A DNA stretch of 31,038 bases. Origin: an uncultured Bacilli bacterium. Lineage in GTDB: Bacteria > Bacillota_I > Bacilli_A > RF39 > UBA660. A model generated the notes under the pieces. That model ran no database searches, was not told the DNA's origin, and worked only from the letters and a program-made list of their open reading frames with translations. The stretch is from positions 1-31,038 of the forward strand of contig CAKOIE010000019.1 of assembly GCA_934086395.1 (NCBI GenBank), written 5' to 3'. Positions 25,305 to 31,038 of this stretch are shown one piece after another (the first letter of the stretch is position 1; each line of letters begins with the position of its first letter). The position numbers were made by a program, and so were the translations under genes.

Positions 25305-25326
25305 AATAATTATTCTAAAATTTAAG

Positions 25327-25380
25327 ACTACCCCTTCTCTATTTAATTCAATCTAAAGTGGAGAAGGGAGTTTTACTTTA
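25327..25380 (+). terminator. GC-rich intrinsic terminator after the HTH gene
   Basis: CCCTTCTCTA pairs with TGGAGAAGGG (one G-T pair), extended by ACT/AGT across a two-base bulge, then TTTT. This is the most GC-rich hairpin in the window. Confidence 0.85.
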
Positions 25381-26072
25381 AAACAAGTTATTATGTATAT
25401 CTTTTATTTGTATAACACATATACTTTGTAATTAAATTATTCATTGTAAAAAATGATAGTATAATTTATTAAACTAATAATAAAAAATATATTAATAGAT
25501 AAAATTTAATTTACACGAAAAAAATAAAATAATTAAAGGAAGTAGTAGATAAAATATAACTAATAATTAACCTATACAATAAATTAGATAAATCCTACAA
25601 ATAAAGATAGATGGATAATTTATCATCTTTTTATTGTAAAATACAACTTCCTATAATATATATTATGTTAACCAATGCATATTTAAAAAGAAAAGAACTA
25701 TTTATTACCAATCATTATATAACATGCCCTGCCATCACTATTTTTTAATTAAATATTAATAAGTAGTTATCAATAAACTAATTTTTTATTTGCAAAATTA
25801 CATTCTTTCATAATCATTTATATATATATAAATTTTTGTTATATAAATTTTTTTATATACTTATAATTAACATTTATTTTTTATTCAAATTATATTTTAT
25901 ACATTATATTAATTATAAATTTATATTTTGTATATTACCTTATTTACTTATTAGTAAATATAAAACTTATATTTTTTTATTTATATAACGATCATTCAAT
26001 AATGCAAATTCTCTATTTTGTACTCCACTTTTCTCCTACTATTTTCACTTTACATTTAGTTTACATAATAAA
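25381..26072. other. Gene-free, extremely AT-rich intergenic region
   Basis: About 690 bases with no convincing gene on either strand. It is dominated by A/T runs, with several TA dinucleotide tracts near 25820-25920. A TATAAT-like box (25460-25465, no good -35 box) and a terminator-like hairpin (AGATG 25609-25613 with CATCT 25624-25628, then T run) could bracket a short transcript of about 150 bases, but this is weak. No CRISPR, IS ends or tRNA-like pattern was seen. Confidence 0.7.
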
Positions 26073-26816
26073 TTACAACACAAATTCAGTTAAAATAACA
26101 ACAATTAAGCCGAGTAGAGTACCTAAAATAATATTCTTTTTACTATACTTCTCTACTTCTTTAAATATTTCATTAAAACTAATAGAAACCATAATACCAG
26201 ATACAAATAAAAGTATTAAGCTAATAAGAAAATTAGATAAAAATCTATATAAAAACAAATACGCAACAACGGCTCCTATTGTTTCAGCAAAACCGCTTAT
26301 TAAAGTATAAATAAATGCCCTACTCTTTTTATTTGTTCCATAATACGTCGGAATAGCAATCGCAATACCTTCTGGTATATTATGTAGCATTATTGCAGCA
26401 CTAAGCCTGATTCCTAAATTGATATTTATAGTAGATGATAAAAAAGTAAGAATCCCTTCCGGCATATTATGAATCATTAATCCTATCATTGAAAGTATTC
26501 CTATTTTTTCTAAACTATTTGAATTATTTTTGCTAGTAAACCTATCAATAATCTTAATAATTAAATTTCCAACAACAAGCATTCCCAGTAAAACAATAGT
26601 AGCAATAAATAAATTATATTCTTTTAGCAAATAAAAGAATCCATCAGGTATTAATTCAAATAAAGAAATAAAGAACATAATAGAGCCAGAAAACGCTAAA
26701 GAAAAACCAATAAATCCATTAACATTCTTTGGTTTTAAATATATAAATAAATATCCAATCGTTGTAGATATTCCTGCTAAAAAAGTAATTAAAAATGGTA
26801 TATAAAAATTATTCAT
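26073..26816 (-). CDS. zupT: ZIP-family zinc transporter (ZupT-like)
   Basis: ZIP proteins import Zn2+ and related divalent metals into the cytoplasm. Two metal-site motifs are visible: HNMPEG (116-121) in helix 4 and HNIPEG (145-150) in helix 5. Seven to eight hydrophobic spans are evident in 247 residues, the normal length for bacterial ZIP proteins. The His-rich loop of many ZIPs is replaced by an Asn/Ser loop (about 92-104). The start has no clear Shine-Dalgarno sequence, so an alternative start is possible. Metal-dependent repression is likely; the repeats between it and the divergent 35-residue gene are candidates. Confidence 0.9.
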   Translation of the reverse strand: MNNFYIPFLITFLAGISTTIGYLFIYLKPKNVNGFIGFSLAFSGSIMFFISLFELIPDGFFYLLKEYNLFIATIVLLGMLVVGNLIIKIIDRFTSKNNSNSLEKIGILSMIGLMIHNMPEGILTFLSSTININLGIRLSAAIMLHNIPEGIAIAIPTYYGTNKKSRAFIYTLISGFAETIGAVVAYLFLYRFLSNFLISLILLFVSGIMVSISFNEIFKEVEKYSKKNIILGTLLGLIVVILTEFVL

Positions 26817-26854
26817 ATTAAACTATATGAAATAAAATTAAAAAATAACCATTA

Positions 26855-26887
26855 ATTACCATAATAAACAAAAGAAAAATTACCATA
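26855..26887. repeat. Two direct copies of ATTACCATA between zupT and a divergent small gene
   Basis: ATTACCATA occurs at 26855-26863 and 26879-26887, 24 bp apart (centre to centre), with a degenerate third copy (ATAACCATT, 26845-26853). They lie in the 90-base space between two divergent starts, a position suited to a regulator. No known regulator's consensus is matched with confidence. Confidence 0.5.
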
Positions 26888-26906
26888 CTATTATTAGGAG
26901 GTAATT

Positions 26907-27014
26907 ATGAGTAGATATAATACAAATGCAAGATCTAATGCAAACAACAGCAAATGTCATTCAAGAGCTAAAGAAAATGCAAAAGCAAATGAAAATAACG
27001 CTAGATCTAAATAA
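26907..27014 (+). CDS. Tiny basic Asn/Ala/Ser/Lys-rich peptide, 35 residues
   Basis: A near-perfect AGGAGGT ribosome binding site sits five bases before the ATG, the strongest such site in the window. The peptide (starts MSRYNTNARSN, ends NNARSK) is built almost only from N, A, S, R and K, with one Cys-His pair, and carries NARS near both ends. It has no hydrophobic core. It is divergent from zupT and ends ten bases before the 3' end of xerD. No family is recognised; the composition recalls tiny nucleic-acid-binding or spore-type peptides, but that is speculation. Confidence 0.65.
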   Translation: MSRYNTNARSNANNSKCHSRAKENAKANENNARSK

Positions 27015-27023
27015 TGAATTAAA

Positions 27024-27887
27024 CTATCTAGGAAAGTATTCATCATAGTCCTTCTTAAGAGTTTCATTATCTAAATGAGTATAAATTTGAGTAGTGGCTA
27101 GATTTTCATGACCTAGAAGTTCCTGAATTATTCGCAAATCAGCTCCATTTTTAAGTAAATGAGTAGCATAAGTATGTCTTAAGGTATGAGGAGAAACATT
27201 TTTCTTTATACCTTTTTTTATGCATTCTTGTTTAATAATTCTAAAGATATATTGCCTAGATAATTTATTCCCCAAATTATTTAAAAATATATATGTACTA
27301 TTCTTTTTATTAATAGAAGGCCTATAATTATTTATATAATCACTTAAAACATTTTTAGCAATATCTCCAAAAGGAACTATTCTCTCTTTCTTCCCCTTCC
27401 CCATTACTCTAATTAAATTTTCATCCATATCAACATTAGCCATTTCTAAATTAATAAGCTCACTAATTCTAAGTCCCGAAGAATAAAAAAGTTCTAAAAT
27501 CGCCTTGTTTCGAGCATCATATGGCGTATTTATTTCAATATCTAATAAAGATGTTACCTCTTCTAAAGAAAGCACTGTAGGCAGGCTTTTATCTAATTTT
27601 GGAGACTTAAATTTAGTCAAAGGATTATCTTTTATTTTTTCTAATCTTTCTTCATAATTATAAAAAGATTTTAAAGCACTTAAACTATGAGAAACACTTT
27701 TAGGAGATTTACCACTAATTGCTTTTAAGTATTTTTTAACATCATCATCATTTATTTTAAGTAAATCCTTATTAACATATTCATTAAACATAGATAACTC
27801 TAAAATATAAGAATTAACCGTATTAATACTATAATTTTTTTCATATCTTAAATAGTTTTCATAATCTTTAATATAACCATCATTCAT
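27024..27887 (-). CDS. xerD: Site-specific tyrosine recombinase XerD
   Basis: XerD with XerC resolves chromosome dimers at dif. The N-terminal SAM-like core-binding domain spans residues 1-85. The catalytic residues are R140 (GLRISEL), K164 region (GKGKKERIVP), H234 and R237 (SPHTLRHTYATHLL), H260 (LLGHENLATTQIYTH) and the nucleophile Y269. At 287 residues it is slightly shorter than usual (about 295-298). It has an AGAGGT ribosome binding site five bases before the ATG. No phage, integron or att context is nearby, so it is the housekeeping enzyme rather than an integrase. XerD is chosen over XerC on general resemblance and context. Confidence 0.88.
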   Translation of the reverse strand: MNDGYIKDYENYLRYEKNYSINTVNSYILELSMFNEYVNKDLLKINDDDVKKYLKAISGKSPKSVSHSLSALKSFYNYEERLEKIKDNPLTKFKSPKLDKSLPTVLSLEEVTSLLDIEINTPYDARNKAILELFYSSGLRISELINLEMANVDMDENLIRVMGKGKKERIVPFGDIAKNVLSDYINNYRPSINKKNSTYIFLNNLGNKLSRQYIFRIIKQECIKKGIKKNVSPHTLRHTYATHLLKNGADLRIIQELLGHENLATTQIYTHLDNETLKKDYDEYFPR

Positions 27888-27904
27888 ACCATACCTCTAT
27901 ATAA

Positions 27905-27933
27905 ATTATACATATATCTTTAAAAATAAGCAA
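27905..27933 (-). promoter_or_regulatory. Promoter of xerD (minus strand)
   Basis: Reading leftward, TTGCTT (complement of 27928-27933), 17 bp, TATAAT (complement of 27905-27910). A rightward TATAAT (27942-27947) for rarA lies beside it, so the two genes have divergent adjacent promoters. Confidence 0.65.
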
Positions 27934-27961
27934 ATTTAATATATAATAAAAAGGCAAAGGA

Positions 27962-29167
27962 ATGACAAATATGGAACTATTAGCAAATGATATTAGACCA
28001 ATTAAATTAAATGATGTATATGGGCAAAATCACCTTATAGGTGAAGGTAAAATTTTAACTAATTTAGTAAAAAATAAAAAATTATTTTCTATGATATTTT
28101 ATGGTAATCCTGGTTGTGGTAAAACAAGTATCGCAAATGCCTTAGTAAATGAATTAAATATGCCATATCGTATGTTAAACGCTGTAATTAATAAAAAAAC
28201 AGACTTTGATATCGTAATCGAAGAAGCTAAAATGAATGGTCAAATGATTCTTATAATAGATGAAATTCATAGAATGAACAAAGATAAACAAGATATTCTT
28301 CTTCCCTACTTAGAAAATGGTAAAATTATTATGATAGGTTTAACAACATCAAATCCTTATCATAGTATTAATCCAGCTATAAGATCAAGATGTCAAATCT
28401 TTGAGGTAAAATCTCTTAAACCTGAAGACATTGTTAAAATTCTTATCAAAGCTAAAGACAATTTAGAAGGTATTCAAATCGATGATAATTGTCTAAATAT
28501 TATTTCATCTTCTTCAAATGGAGACGTCAGAAGTGCTTTAAATTTACTAGAAATGGCTTATTATAGTTCAACAGATCATATCATAACTGAAGATGTTTTA
28601 AAAAGTATTAATGCTAAACCAATAATATATATCGATAAAAACGACGATAATTATTATAACTCAATAAGTGCCTTGCAAAAATCAATTAGAGGTAGTGATG
28701 TAGATGCAGCAGTTTATTATTTAGGTGTACTATTGGAAGCCCAAGATTTAGATATAATTTTTCGAAGATTATCAGTAATTGCTTATGAAGATATCGGTTT
28801 AGCCAACCCCTCTATCGGTCCAAAATTAGATGCTGCTATTAATGCTGCAACCCGAGTTGGCTTTCCTGAATGTATTATTCCATTATCTGAAATAGTAATT
28901 GAAATGGCTTTATCTCCTAAAAGTAATAGTGCTTATTTAGCTATTGATAAGGCTTTAACTACAATTAGAACTAAAAATTGTGGTAGTGTTCCTAAACATA
29001 TTCATACCAATAGTAAGGATTATTTATATCCTCATAATTATAAAAATAGCTGGGTTAAGCAACAATACTTGCCCAACAATATCAAAAATGAAAAATTCTA
29101 CTATCCTAAAAATAATGCTTACGAAAACAATCTTAATAAAATAGATAACGAAAAGAAAAAACAATAA
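27962..29167 (+). CDS. rarA: Replication-associated AAA+ ATPase RarA/MgsA
   Basis: RarA (YrvN in B. subtilis, MgsA in E. coli) acts at stalled replication forks. Walker A is GNPGCGKT (48-55), Walker B is 'MILIIDEIHRMN' and the sensor region 'LIGLTTSNPYHSINPAIRSRCQIF' follows (as 'IGLTTSNPYHSINPAIRSRC'). The C-terminal tetramerisation part contains 'RRLSVIAYEDIGLANP' and 'ALSPKSNSAYLAID'. It has 401 residues; family members have about 420. The start may instead be the ATG at 27971, nine bases on; the AAAGGA site fits that one and the AAAAAGG site fits this one. It is the neighbour of tcdA in Bacillus, as here. Confidence 0.94.
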   Translation: MTNMELLANDIRPIKLNDVYGQNHLIGEGKILTNLVKNKKLFSMIFYGNPGCGKTSIANALVNELNMPYRMLNAVINKKTDFDIVIEEAKMNGQMILIIDEIHRMNKDKQDILLPYLENGKIIMIGLTTSNPYHSINPAIRSRCQIFEVKSLKPEDIVKILIKAKDNLEGIQIDDNCLNIISSSSNGDVRSALNLLEMAYYSSTDHIITEDVLKSINAKPIIYIDKNDDNYYNSISALQKSIRGSDVDAAVYYLGVLLEAQDLDIIFRRLSVIAYEDIGLANPSIGPKLDAAINAATRVGFPECIIPLSEIVIEMALSPKSNSAYLAIDKALTTIRTKNCGSVPKHIHTNSKDYLYPHNYKNSWVKQQYLPNNIKNEKFYYPKNNAYENNLNKIDNEKKKQ

Positions 29168-29176
29168 CCCATAATA

Positions 29177-29206
29177 AAAATATTAGACGTCAAATCTAAT
29201 ATTTTA
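29177..29206. terminator. Bidirectional terminator between rarA and the convergent unknown gene
   Basis: A perfect 11-bp stem (29177-29187 with 29195-29205) around a seven-base loop with T-rich sequence on the right and A-rich on the left. The minus-strand gene's stop codon (29204-29206) overlaps its right foot. Confidence 0.82.
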
Positions 29207-29827
29207 TTTTTTAAGTTTTTTAACAAATACACCATAAGAATCTTTTTCTATATTACTTAATGCTATTCTATTAAATAATTGTAACCAGATGGGATTTATA
29301 TTATTCTCATTCATAAAATTAATTACAGAAAAAACAATGTTTAAATAATCATTAGATGTGGCATGCTTTATAGCAATTTCTTCACCGTATGCACATAAAT
29401 CTTCTAAATACATTTTTCTTAATTTTAAAAAATCGAGTTCAAAAGTGTGCTTATCTTCATAAGGTCTAGCATTTGGTATATAAATAATTGTATTATTTCT
29501 TTCAAAACTGTCTAATTCATCATATTTATCATTAATAGAAATTGCAGATTCAAGACCAGTATCTAATTCGCGAAAAAGTTTATATTCAGCAGTAGGATCT
29601 TCTTTTGATACAAAAACATTATGAAGTGGATACCAAGAAGTAGGACATTCATGGACTATTTTATACGTTCCCATATAAACATATATTTTATTAGTATCAA
29701 TCAAAAAATAATCACCTGAACTTAATTTTTGTAGTAATTTATTAATAGCTGTTTCAAATGAAAAACCTTGATTTTCTATTAAATTATAAAACTCTTTTCT
29801 TATCTCATTTTTATGTAATATTTCCAC
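29204..29827 (-). CDS. Unknown 207-residue protein
   Basis: No family is recognised. The start is a GTG (complement of 29825-29827) with GAGAGGA upstream; no nearby in-frame ATG exists. The protein is acidic, soluble and of mixed structure, with 'YVYMGTYKIVHECPTSWYPLHNVFVS' and 'YEDKHTFELDFLKLRKMYLEDLCAYGEEIAIKHA' as distinctive parts (first part shortened here to CPTSWYPLHN). The last 60 residues look helical. It lies between rarA and tcdA; a 110-base gap upstream separates it from tcdA, with a weak dyad near 29907-29925 that might terminate tcdA. Confidence 0.75.
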   Translation of the reverse strand: MEILHKNEIRKEFYNLIENQGFSFETAINKLLQKLSSGDYFLIDTNKIYVYMGTYKIVHECPTSWYPLHNVFVSKEDPTAEYKLFRELDTGLESAISINDKYDELDSFERNNTIIYIPNARPYEDKHTFELDFLKLRKMYLEDLCAYGEEIAIKHATSNDYLNIVFSVINFMNENNINPIWLQLFNRIALSNIEKDSYGVFVKKLKK

Positions 29828-29937
29828 TTAATATTTTCCTCTCCATCAATATAATGATTATATTTTACAAAACAATTATATTTATTTCAACTTTTTGTAA
29901 TAAATAAAATTAAGTACTAATTAAAGTAGGAAGATAA

Positions 29938-30606
29938 TTATTTTATTATATCATTTATTACATAACTTGCACATAATAATCCAGCAACACCCGGCATGTA
30001 GCATACTGTGCCAAGCACTTTATCTTTATTCTTAGTTGGAACTTCAGTAGAAGAAACAACCTTAAATTTGGTTCTAATACGATTTTCTTTAACTTTTTTT
30101 CTTAATATTTTAGCAAGAGGATCTCCATTAGTTTTATCAAGAGTAGTAATTGATAATTTAGATGGATCAGTCTTATTTGCTGTTCCCATACTTGAAACTA
30201 ATTTATATTTATTTGCATGTTTCATAAGTAATAGCTTAACTTTAACATCATCGCAAGCATCAATAACATAATCATATCTATTAACTAATAAATCATCAAA
30301 ATTATCTTCAGTTATAAACTTATATATTATTGAAATATTCGCGTTCTTATTAATGCTCAAAGCTCTTTCAGCTGCTGCTTCACATTTAGATATTCCAATA
30401 TTTTTATTATTAGAAATAATCTGTCTATTTAAATTAGATTCTTCAACAACATCCCCATCAACAATAGTTATGTTTTTAACGCCAGATCTAACTAATGCCT
30501 CTAACGCATATCCTCCTACTCCACCAAGCCCAACAACTAAAACTCTTGCTTTTTCTAACTTAGTAAAACGATCTTGACCAAATAACGCTATTAATCTATC
30601 AAACAT
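29938..30606 (-). CDS. tcdA: tRNA threonylcarbamoyladenosine dehydratase TcdA
   Basis: TcdA makes the cyclic form of t6A37 in tRNA, using ATP. The E1-like fold shows GLGGVG (26-31), 'DGDVVEESNLNRQ', and 'DACDDVKVKLLLM', as in the ThiF/MoeB/CsdL family. 'KFKVVSSTEVP' and 'GTVCYMPGVAGLLCASYV' match the TcdA C-terminal part. The 222 residues are at the short end for TcdA (about 250). A GGAGGG ribosome binding site lies just before the ATG. The gene starts about 17 bases after the 3' end of the candidate 6S RNA, so it may be expressed by read-through. MoeB/ThiF is unlikely without other cofactor genes nearby. Confidence 0.9.
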   Translation of the reverse strand: MFDRLIALFGQDRFTKLEKARVLVVGLGGVGGYALEALVRSGVKNITIVDGDVVEESNLNRQIISNNKNIGISKCEAAAERALSINKNANISIIYKFITEDNFDDLLVNRYDYVIDACDDVKVKLLLMKHANKYKLVSSMGTANKTDPSKLSITTLDKTNGDPLAKILRKKVKENRIRTKFKVVSSTEVPTKNKDKVLGTVCYMPGVAGLLCASYVINDIIK

Positions 30607-30622
30607 ATTATCCCTCCAAAAT

Positions 30623-30792
30623 AAAAACCTAACTAGACATCAATTGTGATAAAATCCCGCATTCTCGCAGGTGGGCATCACATAAAGAACTTTAGGATTC
30701 TAACTCTTTGAGCTAGCATTCAACACCATCCTTTAATTAGATTCCCTTACATCACACATAGTCGGTTTTATGTAAATCGACATCTATTAGGT
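30623..30792 (-). ncRNA. ssrS: Probable 6S RNA
   Basis: Reading leftward, a transcript of about 170 bases is framed by a good promoter and a U run. The 5' end (ACCUAAUAGAUGUCGAUU) pairs with the 3' end (AAUUGAUGUCUAGUUAGGU) in an 18-bp closing stem with one bulged G and three G-U pairs, then UUUUU. Inside, GUGAU pairs with AUCAC, a bubble carries a CCUGC/GCGGG hairpin on the 3' side, and GGAU/AUCC with CUA-CUC/GAG-UAG closes a terminal arm. This is the layout of 6S RNA, which sequesters sigma-A RNA polymerase. From memory, B. subtilis bsrA (6S-1) also lies beside yrvM (tcdA). The identity is inferred from structure and context, not sequence match. Confidence 0.65.
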
Positions 30793-30798
30793 AATTTA

Positions 30799-30827
30799 AT
30801 TATATCAAATGTTTTTATATTTAACAA
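30799..30827 (-). promoter_or_regulatory. Promoter of the candidate 6S RNA
   Basis: Reading leftward, TTGTTA (complement of 30822-30827), 17 bp, TGA-TATAAT (-10 is the complement of 30799-30804). The predicted start, an A at 30792, coincides with the first base of the RNA's closing stem. Confidence 0.72.
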
Positions 30828-30833
30828 TTAGAT

Positions 30834-30875
30834 TATAATCAATTTACAAAAATTTATAATCAATTTACAAAAATT
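30834..30875. repeat. Perfect 21-bp tandem duplication upstream of the 6S promoter
   Basis: The unit TATAATCAATTTACAAAAATT occurs at 30834-30854 and again at 30855-30875 without mismatch. It lies just upstream of the RNA promoter's -35 box on the minus strand, where an UP element or regulator would sit. Confidence 0.85.
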
Positions 30876-30884
30876 TTAATGAAA

Positions 30885-30911
30885 TAAAAAAGAGATAAAA
30901 TAACTTATCTC
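30885..30911 (-). terminator. Minus-strand intrinsic terminator
   Basis: Reading leftward, GAGATAA pairs with TTATCTC (complement of 30905-30911 and 30892-30898) around a six-base loop, followed by TTTTTT. It ends a transcript coming from the right edge of the window, and separates it from the RNA promoter. Confidence 0.7.
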
Positions 30912-30982
30912 AATAAACTAATTTCCACTTGCTTTCCATCTTTCAAGTACATCACAGTTTGCCCATCTTTGACACTTGTGAA
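30902..30982 (-). pseudogene. Possible 3' remnant of a small gene
   Basis: One minus-strand frame ends TSVKDGQTVMYLKDGKQVEI... and stops with TAA inside the terminator hairpin, as several real genes here do. The frame is interrupted by a TGA about 25 codons from its end, and the only in-frame ATG leaves 15 codons with no ribosome binding site. The two KDG-x-V turns look like a beta hairpin. It may be the decayed tail of a small protein gene, or chance. Confidence 0.25.
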
Positions 30983-30996
30983 TCAAAAATAGCCTT

Positions 30997-31024
30997 TCAA
31001 GTATGATAAATACTTGATTTTTTT
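30997..31024 (+). terminator. Plus-strand intrinsic terminator at the window's end
   Basis: TCAAGTAT (30997-31004) pairs with ATACTTGA (31010-31017) around a GATAA loop, followed by seven T residues. No plus-strand gene is visible before it between 30607 and 30997; it could serve antisense transcription or, on the minus strand, be a leader hairpin. Confidence 0.7.
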
Positions 31025-31038
31025 ATTGAATTTTTCTT

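Noticed and set aside
25460..25632. Small-RNA gene in the AT-rich gap
   Set aside because: The -10 box has no acceptable -35 partner and the hairpin is weak; kept only as an observation.
27001..27031. Terminator between the 35-residue gene and xerD (CTAGAT / ATCTAG)
   Set aside because: The loop is long and no T run follows on either strand.
27024..27887. Tyrosine recombinase as a phage or integrative-element integrase
   Set aside because: Length, motif spacing and housekeeping neighbours fit XerD, and no att repeats or phage genes are present.
30902..31038. Possible use of TGA as tryptophan: a minus-strand frame near the right edge is open except for one TGA
   Set aside because: Other genes (hrcA, lepB) stop at TGA and all clear tryptophans are TGG, so code 4 is not supported. 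The part before the TGA reads through a terminator hairpin.

Overview
The window reads as a chromosomal segment of a very AT-rich, low-GC Gram-positive bacterium. The two CIRCE operators in front of hrcA, the Firmicutes-type RNase HIII, the SpoIIM-like protein, and the rarA / tcdA / 6S-RNA-like cluster (the yrvN-yrvM-bsrA neighbourhood of Bacillus subtilis, recalled from general knowledge) all point to Bacilli. Tiny intergenic gaps, reduced proteins and extreme AT content suggest an uncultured gut lineage of the RF39 / ex-Mollicutes type; that placement is inference. Genes end in TAA, TAG and TGA, and tryptophan is TGG, so the standard bacterial code (table 11) applies.

Layout. (1) 1-4020 is accessory: the 3' end of an AAA+ ATPase, a 5'-truncated family-2 glycosyltransferase, a 730-residue protein of unknown function and a 31-residue membrane peptide. 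(2) 4018-5501 is a metallophosphoesterase gene with HTH-like N-terminal segments, between its own strong promoter and terminator. (3) 5539-12374 is the heat-shock region: two CIRCE sites around a consensus promoter, hrcA, grpE, an unknown 105-residue gene, dnaK, a terminator, then oligoendopeptidase F (pepF) and dnaJ. (4) 12404-15799 holds lepB, holA, a 46-residue acidic peptide gene and a 593-residue protein whose N-terminal third resembles HopA1/OspF-type lyases. (5) 15798-17901 holds leftward rnhC and rightward cvpA-trxA. (6) 17934-22500 is translation: a C-terminally short alaS, an unknown gene, lepA and a 70-residue gene. (7) 22497-24450 holds a 38-residue membrane peptide on the minus strand, a SpoIIM-like gene and mnmA. 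(8) 24470-25380 is an HTH regulator with a dyad over its -35 box. (9) 25381-26072 is a very AT-rich gene-free stretch. (10) 26073-30606 holds zupT, a 35-residue peptide, xerD, rarA, an unknown gene and tcdA. (11) 30623-31038 holds a probable 6S RNA on the minus strand, a 21-bp tandem duplication and two opposed terminators.

The recognisable genes are housekeeping: protein folding (HrcA/GrpE/DnaK/DnaJ), translation and tRNA modification (AlaRS, LepA, MnmA, TcdA), DNA maintenance (HolA, RNase HIII, RarA, XerD), secretion (LepB) and zinc uptake. The less ordinary parts are the 593-residue candidate lyase with its coupled 46-residue peptide, the metallophosphoesterase with HTH-like segments, the AlaRS that stops at the end of its editing domain, several tiny genes with strong ribosome binding sites, and terminator hairpins that include the stop codon of the gene they end. 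Several starts were moved to the ATG that follows a GGTGAT-like Shine-Dalgarno sequence, because the longest reading frame begins upstream of or within that sequence.
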